From assembly GCF_002020805.1 (NCBI RefSeq), contig NZ_MPRJ01000008.1:1-42559 (forward strand): DNA of 42,559 nucleotides, given 5' to 3'. Origin of the DNA: Solemya velesiana gill symbiont. Its GTDB lineage: Bacteria; Pseudomonadota; Gammaproteobacteria; Chromatiales; Chromatiaceae. The notes under the pieces are model-generated. The model worked only from the letters and a program-made list of their open reading frames with translations, was not told the origin of the DNA and did not search any database. Of the stretch, positions 25,634 to 34,697 are shown one piece after another (the stretch's first letter is position 1; every line of letters starts with the position of its first letter). Made by a program: the position numbers and the translations under genes.

Positions 25634-26184
25634 TCGCTGGTCAGCTTCCAGGCCGGGGTAAGATAGGCCATTGGCCTCAAGGGCAGCGGCAGCGCCTCGA
25701 TGTCGAGAACGGTTTCCAGCGCAACTTCGTACTCGACACCCGCTTTCAGGTGGGTCTGCTCAAGAACCGGAAACTTGCGTATCTGCCCCAGGGCGGACAG
25801 GGCTGACTGGCGGGTCACAAAACTCTGCTGCCCCCCGGATTGCAGATCGGTCACCTGGTAGATCTCGGCCAGGGCCTGGTAACGAAGCTGGTAGCGCAGG
25901 CGAACATCCAGGACATCCTGTTCCCAGATCCAGGCGCCCTTTCGCCTCACCTGCAGGCGGACCTCGAGTGTCAGGGGCACGCCATTGGCCAGCGCCTCAA
26001 GGGCCTCATCGGAAAAACGGTAATCGATATCGGCGTTCAGCAGGTACTGCTCCTGATCCGGAACCAGCTCCATGTGAGTAACCTCAAAACCGGCATCTGC
26101 TGATGCAAATGCAGGAAAAGCCACAACGAGAGCCACCCAGACCAGGCCGATCAAGCTGATTTTTTGGTGGCAACTGTTACTCAT
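25606..26184 (-). CDS. DUF4390 exported protein
   Basis: A 192-residue protein with an N-terminal signal (ISLIGLVWVALVVAFPAFASA, cut near ASA). The mature part is beta-rich: FEVTHMELVPDQEQYLLNAD, IDYRFSDEALEALANGVPLTLEV, VLDVRLRYQLRYQALAEIYQV. It ends PLPLRPMAYLTPAWKLTSEW. This is the DUF4390 family that commonly sits between rsmB and ntrY in Gammaproteobacteria. It overlaps both neighbours: the rsmB stop by four bases and the start of ntrY by 19-28. Constant linkage to NtrY suggests a periplasmic partner of that sensor, but no function has been shown to my knowledge. Confidence 0.88.
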   Translation of the reverse strand: MSNSCHQKISLIGLVWVALVVAFPAFASADAGFEVTHMELVPDQEQYLLNADIDYRFSDEALEALANGVPLTLEVRLQVRRKGAWIWEQDVLDVRLRYQLRYQALAEIYQVTDLQSGGQQSFVTRQSALSALGQIRKFPVLEQTHLKAGVEYEVALETVLDIEALPLPLRPMAYLTPAWKLTSEWKRWLLVP

Positions 26185-27551
26185 TCCGTCTTTTCCAATC
26201 TGGCGTAGTAAAACCCATCCATCGTCCCTTCACCGGGCAGGGTCTGCCGTCCTACAGTTCTCGGATGGCCCCATTCGGTCATTATGGGCCGTTCCCGGGC
26301 ATCCTGCTGCAGGTCCATAAACCGGCTCACCTGTTGTTCATTCTCCTCGGCCAGCAGGGAGCAGGTAGCGTACAAAAGCATACCTCCGGGTTTGAGCAAG
26401 GGCCAGATTGCATCCAGGATCTCTCCCTGAAGTTTCACCAGCCCATCGATGTCCTCATCACGTCGCAGCAGCTTGATATCGGGATGGCGACGTATCACAC
26501 CGGTTGCGGAACAGGGCACGTCCAGCAGTATCCGATCATACCCGGCTTCCGACCACGCCCCCTCGGGATGCGCCGCATCCCCCTGGCAGACCGTTGCCTG
26601 TAGCCCCAATCTTTCCAGATTTTCATTGATACGCTCAAGCCGCGTCTCATCCACGTCGATGGCTGTAAGCTGCAGACTGTCCGGCACCATCTCAAGGATA
26701 TAACAGCTCTTGCCGCCTGGCGCGGCGCAGGCATCCAACACCTGCTGTCCCGGCTGAAGATCCAGCAGTTCGGCGGCGAGCTGGGCGCCTCCATCCTGTA
26801 CCGACACCTCTCCCTGAAGAAAACCGGGCAGGGACTCCACGTCACAGGGCCTGTCCAGTACAACCCCTGTTTCAACGCCAGGAATCGGCCTGGCAGTAAT
26901 CGAGGCCTGCACCAGTTTGTCGAAATAGGCTTCACGAGTCAGGCGCGACCGGTTTACCCGCAAACTCAGTGGCGGGTGGCTGCGAAACACCTCCGCAATG
27001 GACTGCCAGTGATCCGGCCAGTTTTTCTGAAGCCTCCCCAACAGCCAGGCTGGCAGGGCATGCCGGGCTACCGGGTTGTCATCGATATCCTGTAACAGCT
27101 CATCCTGCTCCCTCTGGAAACGGCGAAGCACGCCATTGACCAATCCAGGCGCCCAAGGGCGCCTGCGCTTGAGAGGCCGGGCGGCATCCACCGTCTCCTT
27201 TACCGCCGCATGTGGAGGCACCCGCATCTGCATCAGTTGATAGAGCCCCACCATCACCAGCGCCTTCACCTCGCCATCCTTGGTCTTTATGGGGCGTTCG
27301 AGCAACTGGCCAAGCAACGCCTCAAGGGTCGGCCACCGGCGAGCCACGCCAAAGCAGATCTCCTTAACAAAGGCGCGATCCCGCTCCCGAACATTTTGCA
27401 TCTCGGAGGCGAAAAGATCTGACAGGGATCGACCCTGGGCCATCTGCCAGACCAGGCGAGCGGCAATCCCGCGGGCATTCCCCCGGCTTGGCGCCTTCTC
27501 ACCCTGAGACCTGCCCTTAGCCAAGCAGGACACCATCCAGCGAGTTGGCAT
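26181..27551 (-). CDS. rsmB: 16S rRNA m5C967 methyltransferase RsmB
   Basis: A 456-residue RNA methyltransferase that makes m5C967 in 16S rRNA. The N-terminal NusB-like helical domain (residues about 25-160) includes [19 protein letters not shown] and a [19 protein letters not shown] helix. The SAM domain has [16 protein letters not shown] (motif I), the [15 protein letters not shown] cysteine (motif IV) and [16 protein letters not shown], the second catalytic Cys (motif VI). The first ATG (27551) overlaps fmt by 35 bases; ATG 27536 is a possible alternative five codons later. The gene runs without a gap into DUF4390. It is complete and typical of the family. Confidence 0.95.
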   Translation of the reverse strand: MPTRWMVSCLAKGRSQGEKAPSRGNARGIAARLVWQMAQGRSLSDLFASEMQNVRERDRAFVKEICFGVARRWPTLEALLGQLLERPIKTKDGEVKALVMVGLYQLMQMRVPPHAAVKETVDAARPLKRRRPWAPGLVNGVLRRFQREQDELLQDIDDNPVARHALPAWLLGRLQKNWPDHWQSIAEVFRSHPPLSLRVNRSRLTREAYFDKLVQASITARPIPGVETGVVLDRPCDVESLPGFLQGEVSVQDGGAQLAAELLDLQPGQQVLDACAAPGGKSCYILEMVPDSLQLTAIDVDETRLERINENLERLGLQATVCQGDAAHPEGAWSEAGYDRILLDVPCSATGVIRRHPDIKLLRRDEDIDGLVKLQGEILDAIWPLLKPGGMLLYATCSLLAEENEQQVSRFMDLQQDARERPIMTEWGHPRTVGRQTLPGEGTMDGFYYARLEKTE

Positions 27552-28443
27552 TGAGAAAATCGGCTGCGCTCATGGTCCGTTTACCCGGTAGTTGCAGTGT
27601 GAGTATCCTGAGCAGGCCGGTGCCCGTTGCAACATCGATCCCTGCCTTGGAGCAGACCACCACCTGCCCCGGAGACCCACCGGCCTCCCCCTCCAGGGGC
27701 TCAGACTCCCAAATACGCAGTGCCTTGCCCTCCAGGTCCACCCGGGCCACTGGCCAGGGATTGAACGCACGAACCTGCCGATCTATCTCCACAGCGCTTC
27801 GGTTCCAGTCGATCCGCGCCTCGGCTTTTTCGAGTTTGGAGGCGTAGTTGGCCAGGGCATCATCCTGGATCTCCGGTTTGAGGCTTTGATCCGCTATACC
27901 CGGCAATGCCTCCATCAGCGCCTCGGCCCCCATCTCCGACAGCCTGTCATGCAGGCTGCCGCCGGTCTCCCCGGCAACGATCGGGCAGCGCTTTTTCAGC
28001 AGCATGGGACCGGTATCCAGCCCCTCCTCCATCTGAATGATGGTGATGCCCGACTCTTTATCCCCCGCAAGCACTGCGCGCTGAATAGGGGCTGCACCCC
28101 GCCAGCGAGGCAGCAGCGAAGCGTGGATATTGATACAACCCAGTCGCGGTGCATCCAGCGCCCGTCGCGGAAGAATCAAACCATAGGCAACCACCATCAT
28201 CAGGTCGGCCCCGTGCTCCTCCAGGCAGAGCAGATCCTCTTCCGCCTTGAAGTTTTTCGGCTGAAACACAGGGATACCATGCTCCACTGCAACCTGCTTC
28301 ACAGGGCTTGCTGTGAGCTTGCGCCCACGCCCTGAAGGCCGATCCGGCTGCGTGTAGACCGCCACGATCTCCTGCCCCGCAGCCAACAAGGCCTTGAGAG
28401 AAGGAACAGAAAAATCAGGGGTACCGGCGAATATGATCTTCAT
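27517..28443 (-). CDS. fmt: Methionyl-tRNA formyltransferase
   Basis: A 308-residue enzyme that formylates initiator Met-tRNA using 10-formyl-THF. It begins [20 protein letters not shown], a sequence found at the start of most Fmt proteins. It has [18 protein letters not shown], the [19 protein letters not shown] catalytic segment (Asn/His/Asp site), and [10 protein letters not shown], the conserved Asp. The C-terminal domain (about 210-305) contains [20 protein letters not shown] place the start at ATG 28443. A frame extension of six codons upstream (MVVRDK) is not typical of the family. It is downstream of def by 144 bases and overlaps rsmB by 35. Confidence 0.95.
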   Translation of the reverse strand: MKIIFAGTPDFSVPSLKALLAAGQEIVAVYTQPDRPSGRGRKLTASPVKQVAVEHGIPVFQPKNFKAEEDLLCLEEHGADLMMVVAYGLILPRRALDAPRLGCINIHASLLPRWRGAAPIQRAVLAGDKESGITIIQMEEGLDTGPMLLKKRCPIVAGETGGSLHDRLSEMGAEALMEALPGIADQSLKPEIQDDALANYASKLEKAEARIDWNRSAVEIDRQVRAFNPWPVARVDLEGKALRIWESEPLEGEAGGSPGQVVVCSKAGIDVATGTGLLRILTLQLPGKRTMSAADFLNANSLDGVLLG

Positions 28444-28587
28444 TTTGTCTCGCACCACCATCTGTCCGTGTTTTTTTATTCTTGTGGACCCGCCGGTTCA
28501 CTCCTGAACAGCGGTTCCTTGAATTGGGACCGGTTTCGCAGCAATCCCCTGGAAACCGGATAGAGTTCTCTTGTGTCGACCAGGTTA

Positions 28588-29121
28588 TCAGATGACCGGT
28601 GTTGCCGGGCGGGAGGCTGACTGGTTGAGACGCGCCTCTTTCTCCAGCTTCTTCCTGATGCGTTGGCGTTTGAGGCTGGAGAGATAATCGATGAACAGCT
28701 TGCCATCGAGATGATCGAGCTCATGCTGTATGCAGACCGCCAGGAGACTGTCGGCTTCGAGTTCAAATGGATTACCGTCTCGATCCAGGGCAGAGACCTT
28801 GATCCTGTCGGCACGGGAAACTTTTTCGGCGACATCGGGCACCGAGAGGCAGCCCTCTTCCATCTCCTCGATCCCCTCTTTGGCTGTAATCTCGGGATTG
28901 ATGAGGCAGAGCGGCTGATTCCTCTCCTCGGAGAGATCGATGATCACGACACGCTGGTGAACATTGACCTGGGTGGCAGCGAGACCGATGCCCGGCGCCT
29001 GGTACATGGTCTCGAACATATCGTCGACCAGCCTGCGGATGGTGTCGTCCACATCCGCCACAGGCTTGGCCTTGGTACGCAATCTAGGGTCTGGAAAATG
29101 CAATATATCAAGAATTGCCAT
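28588..29121 (-). CDS. def: Peptide deformylase
   Basis: A 177-residue metalloenzyme that removes the formyl group from nascent proteins. The three family motifs are clear: GIGLAATQ (motif 1), EEGCLSVP (motif 2, metal Cys) and QHELDHLDG (motif 3, two metal His and catalytic Glu). It begins [15 protein letters not shown], so the start is ATG 29121; the open frame extends nine codons further but without family similarity. The C-terminal helix [14 protein letters not shown] is usual. The gene is divergent from the LysM gene, with 140 bases between, and heads the def-fmt-rsmB block. Confidence 0.96.
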   Translation of the reverse strand: MAILDILHFPDPRLRTKAKPVADVDDTIRRLVDDMFETMYQAPGIGLAATQVNVHQRVVIIDLSEERNQPLCLINPEITAKEGIEEMEEGCLSVPDVAEKVSRADRIKVSALDRDGNPFELEADSLLAVCIQHELDHLDGKLFIDYLSSLKRQRIRKKLEKEARLNQSASRPATPVI

Positions 29122-29180
29122 TGGGAATTCCGCAAATCTATAGTACAAAGATAAAAATTTTCGCTAACATTATGATCATA

Positions 29181-29203
29181 CAGGATTCTGTGTCAGGATT
29201 CTG
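29181..29203. repeat. Tandem 10-bp direct repeat in the def/LysM divergent promoter region
   Basis: CAGGATTCTG occurs twice, separated by TGT (13-base period), 59-81 bases before the LysM gene start and about 60 bases upstream of def. It is a possible regulator site by position; no known consensus was recognised. Confidence 0.35.
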
Positions 29204-29261
29204 ACCCAGTTACCTGTATCCCGGAACAAGTACATAGCAGAAGAACTGCAAAGGGACCGCC

Positions 29262-30299
29262 ATGCTAACTTCCAGTAAAAAGCTTGCCTGCTTTATTTTG
29301 GGTCTTCTCCTCTCCACAGGTGCGCTGGCTGCTGATCCTGTAGCCGTCAACCCGGCCCACCCCGACCGTCACGTGGTTGTCCGCGGTGACGCCCTGTGGG
29401 ACATCGCAGAGAAGTTTCTGCGTGATCCATGGCAATGGCCAAATGTCTGGCATGTGAATCCGCAGATTGAGAATCCTCATCTCATCTACCCGGGCGATAT
29501 CATCACCCTGACCTATGTCGACGGGCAACCCCGGCTGAGCCTGCAGCGCGGCTCCCTGGTCAAGCTCTCGCCCCAGGTCCGCTCCACCCCGCTGAGTGAA
29601 GCGATTTCGGTTATACCCCTGGATGCAATTCATCCGTTTCTCACGCGCCCCTTCGTGGTTGACAAGGACGAGATGGATACGGCGCCTTACGTCGTCTATT
29701 TCGCCGACGAGCACCTGATGGGCGGCAAGGGCCTCAGGGGTTACGTTCGGGCTATCGAGAATACAGACAATAACAGGTACGACATAGTTCGCCCCGGCGA
29801 TGCATACCGCGATGCCGATACTGACGAAGTGCTCGGTTACGAGGCGCTGTTCATCGGTAATGCCGACCTCCAGAAGACCGGCGACCCGGCAACCGTCGCC
29901 TTCAGCAACTCCGAACTCGAGATCCTGAAGGGAGATCGATTGATCCCGATCAGCCGCGAAGTCCAACTCGAAAACTTCTATCCGAAGGCCCCCGGCAGTG
30001 ATGTCAGCGGCAGCATCATCTCGGTACTCAACGGCATCACCCAGATCGGCCAGTACAATGTCGTCGTCCTCGACCGCGGCGCCAATGACGGCCTGGCGGC
30101 CGGTCATGTATTGACCATCATGCATCGTGGCCGCACCGTCAGGGATGTGGTCACCCCGGAATCCGCTGACACGGTCACCCTTCCGGATGAACCGGCAGGC
30201 AACATGATGGTGTTCCGCACCTTCCCCCGGGTCAGTTTCGCCCTGGTGATGAAGGCAACCCGGGCCATCCACGTCAAGGACCGGTTCATCAATCCCTGA
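29262..30299 (+). CDS. LysM-domain exported protein
   Basis: A 345-residue protein with a signal peptide (MLTSSKKLACFILGLLLSTG, cut after ALA). Residues about 35-85 form one LysM domain (HVVVRGDALWDIAEKFLRDP, NPHLIYPGDIITL), which binds peptidoglycan. The remaining 250 residues are beta-rich (RGYVRAIENTDNNRYDIVRPG, VVLDRGANDGLAAGHVLTIM) and match the LysM proteins that sit before dprA in many Gammaproteobacteria. It is thus a cell-wall-associated periplasmic protein of unclear function. dprA starts five bases after its stop, so they form an operon. Confidence 0.92.
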   Translation: MLTSSKKLACFILGLLLSTGALAADPVAVNPAHPDRHVVVRGDALWDIAEKFLRDPWQWPNVWHVNPQIENPHLIYPGDIITLTYVDGQPRLSLQRGSLVKLSPQVRSTPLSEAISVIPLDAIHPFLTRPFVVDKDEMDTAPYVVYFADEHLMGGKGLRGYVRAIENTDNNRYDIVRPGDAYRDADTDEVLGYEALFIGNADLQKTGDPATVAFSNSELEILKGDRLIPISREVQLENFYPKAPGSDVSGSIISVLNGITQIGQYNVVVLDRGANDGLAAGHVLTIMHRGRTVRDVVTPESADTVTLPDEPAGNMMVFRTFPRVSFALVMKATRAIHVKDRFINP

Positions 30300-30304
30300 C
30301 AGGC

Positions 30305-31471
30305 ATGACATTGCAGACCGAGGGAAGGACCCCTCCTCAGAAATCCGGGAAGGCATCACGAAACAAGGGACTGGCCTATTGGCTGGCCCTTTTGCATGCC
30401 CCGGGACTGGGTAGCCGCGGGTATAACCGGCTACTCAAGGAGACCTCTCCCCAACAGGTTTTCGAGAATCCCGGCCTGGCCAATAAACTTGGGTCGGTAC
30501 GCTGCGACCTGGGAAGCTACATCCGCAATCCGGACTGGGACGCGGTAGAAACTGACCAGCAGTGGGCCGAAGCAGCGGGCCACCACATCATCACCCTTGA
30601 AGATCCGCTCTACCCGGCACTGCTGGCAGAGATCGATGATCCACCTCCGGTGCTCTTCGTAGTGGGAGATCCTGCGTGCCTGGCATTGCCCCAACTGGCG
30701 ATGGTGGGTTCCCGCAACCCCTCAGCCTCCGGCCGGCAGACCGCCAGGGATTTCGCCTTTCATCTTGCACGCTCCGGCCTGGCCGTCACCAGCGGCCTGG
30801 CCATCGGTGTTGACTGCGCCAGCCATGAAGGCGCATTGGAGGCCAACGGCATTACGATAGCTGTCACCGGCACCGGACTGGACAGGGTTTATCCCGCCCG
30901 CCACCACGAACTTGCTCATCGAATCCGGGACAACGGCGCACTGATATCAGAATTCCCCCCAGGCACACCGGTGCTGCCGGGCAACTTTCCACGGCGTAAC
31001 TGCATCATCAGCGGACTGAGTGCGGGCACCCTGGTGGTGGAGGCCGCACTCAAGAGCGGCTCGCTCATCACTGCCCGCCTGGCCTCTGAACAGGGCCGGG
31101 AGGTGTTTGCCATTCCCGGCTCTATCCACAACCCCCTGGCCAGGGGCTGCCATCAGCTGATACGCCAGGGCGCAAAGCTGGTGGAATCATCCGAGGACAT
31201 CATCGAAGAGTTGAGCCCTCTCCTCGGCACACTCATCCCTGACACCGGTGAAACCCCGCCCCGGAAACCCGACTCCGCCCCCCGGCAACTGGACGACGAG
31301 TATCTGCAGTTATTGGGCAACATCGGCTTCGACCCCATCCACGCCGACCAGCTGATCGAACGCAGCGGCCTCCCCCCCGAGACTGTTTCATCAATGTTAC
31401 TATTGCTCGAACTCGAAGGTTATGTATCATCTCTATCAGGCGGACGGTTTTGCCTTACCGGCAAAAACTGA
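30305..31471 (+). CDS. dprA: DNA processing protein DprA
   Basis: A 388-residue protein that loads RecA onto incoming single-stranded DNA during natural transformation. N-terminal helical region: WLALLHAPGLGSRGYNRLL (SAM-like). Rossmann core: GDPACLALPQLAMVGSRNPS, SGLAVTSGLAIGVDCASHEG, VTGTGLDRVYPARHHELA, ISEFPPGTPVLPGNFPRRN, EAALKSGSLITARLASEQG, AIPGSIHNPLARGCHQLIRQ. A C-terminal winged-helix-like part starts at about 330 (LLGNIGFDPIHADQLIERSG). A seven-C run at 31372-31378 is in frame. The start lies five bases after the LysM stop. dprA is also conserved in species not known to be transformable. Confidence 0.95.
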   Translation: MTLQTEGRTPPQKSGKASRNKGLAYWLALLHAPGLGSRGYNRLLKETSPQQVFENPGLANKLGSVRCDLGSYIRNPDWDAVETDQQWAEAAGHHIITLEDPLYPALLAEIDDPPPVLFVVGDPACLALPQLAMVGSRNPSASGRQTARDFAFHLARSGLAVTSGLAIGVDCASHEGALEANGITIAVTGTGLDRVYPARHHELAHRIRDNGALISEFPPGTPVLPGNFPRRNCIISGLSAGTLVVEAALKSGSLITARLASEQGREVFAIPGSIHNPLARGCHQLIRQGAKLVESSEDIIEELSPLLGTLIPDTGETPPRKPDSAPRQLDDEYLQLLGNIGFDPIHADQLIERSGLPPETVSSMLLLLELEGYVSSLSGGRFCLTGKN

Positions 31472-31565
31472 CGCTGAAAGGCCTCCAACACGCCCCAAAA
31501 CGGCGGGAGACCCGGAGATCGGCACCCAAAAGGTGTCACCAGAAGTCCTCAAACAAGGATTCAGA

Positions 31566-32042
31566 ATGAACGAAAATGTCGTCGATATCCTCATCTACCT
31601 GTATGAAAACTACATGGATGGCGACCAATCCACACCCTCGGACCAGGCCCAGGTTCACGAAGAACTTCTGCAGGCGGGCTTTCCCGAGCGTGAAATAGAC
31701 AAGGCATTCGCCTGGATGGACGAACTTGCCCTGCACCAGGACAGCCAGTCCTACAGTGATCACACTGAACACTCCATCCGAATCTACACGGATGAAGAAC
31801 AGAGCCGCCTGGATGCAGACAGCCGCGGGCTGCTGCTGTTCCTGGAACAGAACAGCATCCTCGACCAGGCAAGCCGCGAACTGGTTATTGACCGGGCCAT
31901 GGCCCTGGACAACGTCCAGATCACGATTGAAGAGCTGAAATGGGTGATCCTGCTGGTGTTGATGAACCAGCCTGGACAGGAATCCGCATTCGCCCAGATG
32001 GAAGACCTGGTCTATAACGACATCCCTGTCTTCCTGCACTGA
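31566..32042 (+). CDS. smg: Smg (DUF494) family protein
   Basis: A 158-residue helical protein of the Smg/DUF494 family, always found between dprA and topA in Gammaproteobacteria. It begins MNENVVDILIYLYENYMDGD and has the acidic helices and LLFLEQNSILDQASRELVID, then TIEELKWVILLVLMNQPGQE. Start ATG 31566 is preceded by AAGGA at 31555-31559; the longer frame from 31422 overlaps dprA and is not family-like. Its exact function is unknown. A GC-rich hairpin follows the stop. Confidence 0.92.
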   Translation: MNENVVDILIYLYENYMDGDQSTPSDQAQVHEELLQAGFPEREIDKAFAWMDELALHQDSQSYSDHTEHSIRIYTDEEQSRLDADSRGLLLFLEQNSILDQASRELVIDRAMALDNVQITIEELKWVILLVLMNQPGQESAFAQMEDLVYNDIPVFLH

Positions 32043-32053
32043 AAAAAGACCCT

Positions 32054-32079
32054 TCGAGGGGGTAAAATTGCCCCCTCGA
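32054..32079 (+). terminator. Hairpin between smg and topA
   Basis: TCGAGGGGG and CCCCCTCGA arms with loop TAAAATTG. It has no T-tail, so it is a possible attenuator or weak terminator. It sits about 90 bases before topA. Confidence 0.4.
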
Positions 32080-32167
32080 TTCAAATGTCGCTTGCCTCAG
32101 AGCCTGAAATTCCACTATCCTCCGCCGCTTATCTAAGGAAAAGAGCGCCATTTCAAGCGGAAAATTC

Positions 32168-34447
32168 ATGAATCTGGTCATTGTAGAATCGCCAGCCAAG
32201 GCCAAGACAATCAAGAAATACCTGGGCAAGGACTTCGAAGTTCTCGCCTCCTACGGCCATGTGCGTGACCTGGTGCCCAAAGAGGGTGCCGTGGATCCCA
32301 GCAACGATTTCAAGATGAAATACCAGGTCATCGAGAAGAACGACCGCCACGTCCAGGCCATCACCAAGGCGCTGAAAAAGTCGGACGCCCTCTATCTCGC
32401 AACTGACCCGGACCGCGAGGGTGAAGCCATCTCCTGGCACCTTTACGAGTTGCTGAAGAGCCGCAAGCACCTCAAGGACAAATCGGTACACCGGGTGGTT
32501 TTCAACGAGATCACCAAGAAGGCGGTACAGGATGCCGTTGCCAGTCCCCGCGAACTCTCCATGGACCTGGTCAACGCCCAGCAGGCGCGCCGCGCCCTGG
32601 ACTACCTGGTAGGCTTCAACCTCTCACCCCTGCTCTGGAAGAAGGTGCGCCGCGGACTCTCCGCCGGACGCGTGCAGAGCCCCGCCCTGCGCATGATTGT
32701 TGAGCGCGAAGAGGAGATCGAGGCGTTCAAGGCACGGGAGTACTGGACCGTTGAGGCGGATCTTGCAAAAGAGGGCCAGAAGTTCACCGCCAAACTGACT
32801 CACTTCAACCAGGAGAAGCTGGAGCAGTTCAGCATCACCGATGGCGAGCGTGCCGCAGAAGTCGAAACCGCCCTTCTGGCGGCGGCAGACGGCAAGCTGC
32901 TGGTAGACAAGGTCCAGAAGAAACAGCGCAAACGCAACCCGGCCGCCCCGTTCACCACCTCCACGCTGCAGCAGGAGGCGGACCGCAAGCTCGGTTTCAC
33001 CACCCAGCGCACCATGCGCACCGCCCAGCAGCTCTACGAAGGTATCGATACCGGCAGTGGTGCCGTGGGTCTGATCACCTACATGCGTACCGACTCCGTA
33101 CACCTGGCAGACGAGGCCCTGGACGAACTGCGCGGCTTCATCACCGAGCGCTTCGGCGCCGAACAGCTGCCCAAGCAGTCCCGGGTTTTCAAAACCAAGT
33201 CGAAAAACGCCCAGGAGGCCCACGAGGCAGTACGCCCCACCTCGGTGCTGCGCACCCCGGACGAGCTGAAGAGCCACCTGACCAAGGATCAGCACCGTCT
33301 CTACGAACTGATATGGAAGCGCACCGTCGCCTGCCAGATGATCCACGCCACCATCAACACCGTGGCGGCAGACCTGGCCTGCGGCGAGGGCAACACATTC
33401 CGGGCCAACGGCTCCACCATCGCCAATCCCGGCTTCATGGCGGTCTACATGGAAGGCGTGGACGACGCCAAGAAAGGGGACGATGACGAGAAGATGCTCC
33501 CGCCCCTGGGCGAAGGTGAAAAGATCGACCTCGGCGCCATCCGTCCCGAGCAGCACTTCACCGAGCCGCCACCGCGCTACAGCGAAGCGAGCCTGGTAAA
33601 GGCCCTGGAGGAGCACGGCATCGGCCGCCCCTCCACCTACGCATCCATCATCTCCACCCTGCAGGACCGTGAGTACGTGCAGCTGGAGAAAAAGCGCTTC
33701 CACCCCACCGATGTGGGCCGTGTGGTCAACAAGTTCCTGACCAACTATTTCACCAAGTACGTGGACTACGGCTTCACCGCCAACCTGGAAGATGAGCTCG
33801 ACGCCGTCTCCCGTGGCGAGGAGGAGTGGATCCCCCTGCTTAAACAGTTCTGGGCGCCTTTCAAGGACCGCATCGACCACACCCAGGAGAACGTCAAGCG
33901 CAGCGACGTCACCCACGAGGCACTGGATGAAAAATGCCCCGAGTGCGGCAGCCAGCTCTCCATTCGCCTGGGTCGCCATGGCCGCTTTATTGGTTGCACC
34001 AACTACCCAACCTGCACCTACACCCGTGATCTGAACGGTGACCAGAAGGAGCAGGAGGAGCCCCAGGTGGTGGAAGGCCGCAAGTGTCCGGAGTGCAGCT
34101 CCGACCTGGTGATCAAGAAAGGCAAGTACGGCAAGTTCATCGGCTGTTCCAGCTATCCCGACTGCTGCTACATCGAACCGCTGGAGAAACCCGAAGACAC
34201 CGGTGTCACCTGCCCCAAGTGCAACAGTGGCACCATGATGAAGCGCAAGTCACGCCGCGGAAAGATCTTCTACTCCTGTTCCACTTACCCGGATTGCGAC
34301 TACGCTACCTGGAATGAGCCCCTGGCCGAGCCCTGTCCGAACTGCGGCTGGCCGATACTCACCATCAAGACCACCAAGCGCAAGGGCACTGAAAAGGTCT
34401 GCCCCCAGCAGGAGTGTTCCTTCTCCGAACCGGCGGAAGACGCCTGA
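32168..34447 (+). CDS. topA: DNA topoisomerase I
   Basis: A 759-residue type IA topoisomerase that relaxes negative supercoils. TOPRIM: MNLVIVESPAKAKTIKKYLG with E8, and LATDPDREGEAISWHL. Domain II-IV with the catalytic tyrosine Y305 in GLITYMRTDS; GIGRPSTYASIISTLQ in the gate. The C-terminal region has four Cys-rich zinc modules: CPECGSQL ... CTNYPTC, CPECSSDL ... CSSYPDC, CPKCNSG ... CSTYPDC, CPNCGWP ... CPQQEC, from about residue 590. It is shorter than E. coli TopA (865) because the last DNA-binding repeats are missing. ATG start with AAGCGGA upstream. A long open frame on the opposite strand (32624-33979) is a composition artefact. Confidence 0.97.
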   Translation: MNLVIVESPAKAKTIKKYLGKDFEVLASYGHVRDLVPKEGAVDPSNDFKMKYQVIEKNDRHVQAITKALKKSDALYLATDPDREGEAISWHLYELLKSRKHLKDKSVHRVVFNEITKKAVQDAVASPRELSMDLVNAQQARRALDYLVGFNLSPLLWKKVRRGLSAGRVQSPALRMIVEREEEIEAFKAREYWTVEADLAKEGQKFTAKLTHFNQEKLEQFSITDGERAAEVETALLAAADGKLLVDKVQKKQRKRNPAAPFTTSTLQQEADRKLGFTTQRTMRTAQQLYEGIDTGSGAVGLITYMRTDSVHLADEALDELRGFITERFGAEQLPKQSRVFKTKSKNAQEAHEAVRPTSVLRTPDELKSHLTKDQHRLYELIWKRTVACQMIHATINTVAADLACGEGNTFRANGSTIANPGFMAVYMEGVDDAKKGDDDEKMLPPLGEGEKIDLGAIRPEQHFTEPPPRYSEASLVKALEEHGIGRPSTYASIISTLQDREYVQLEKKRFHPTDVGRVVNKFLTNYFTKYVDYGFTANLEDELDAVSRGEEEWIPLLKQFWAPFKDRIDHTQENVKRSDVTHEALDEKCPECGSQLSIRLGRHGRFIGCTNYPTCTYTRDLNGDQKEQEEPQVVEGRKCPECSSDLVIKKGKYGKFIGCSSYPDCCYIEPLEKPEDTGVTCPKCNSGTMMKRKSRRGKIFYSCSTYPDCDYATWNEPLAEPCPNCGWPILTIKTTKRKGTEKVCPQQECSFSEPAEDA

Positions 34448-34457
34448 TCAGCACCTC

Positions 34458-34486
34458 GGGCCGGAGTGATCTATTTCACCCGGCCC
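34458..34486 (+). terminator. Putative terminator hairpin after topA
   Basis: GGGCCGG-A-GTGA ... TCAC-CCGGCCC (34458-34464 with 34480-34486; inner 34466-34469 with 34476-34479), loop of six. The following sequence is T-containing (ATTCGTCATTCC) but not a clean T-run. Confidence 0.55.
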
Positions 34487-34697
34487 ATTCGTCATTCCCC
34501 ATTCCCTGCATTTTGTTTCCCCCGTCATTACATGAATGCCGGGAACCGGAAGGTCAAATCATCGAGCCAAACACCAACGCCTCACGAGTCAGCAACACTC
34601 TGTAACAATTAATTACCCCGCTGAAATCACAACCCTCGAACCATAGGGTAAGATGCAGGTCTAACAGAACCATAACCAACAACTCACGGGGATCTCC

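Noticed and set aside
29265-30359. Minus-strand open frame of 364 codons opposite the LysM gene
   Set aside because: It mirrors the LysM gene, which has a signal peptide, LysM motif and operon context.
32624-33979. Long minus-strand open frame of 451 codons opposite topA
   Set aside because: It is low in recognisable domains, rich in Gly/Val/Leu, and fully opposite a well-supported topA reading; a GC-composition artefact.
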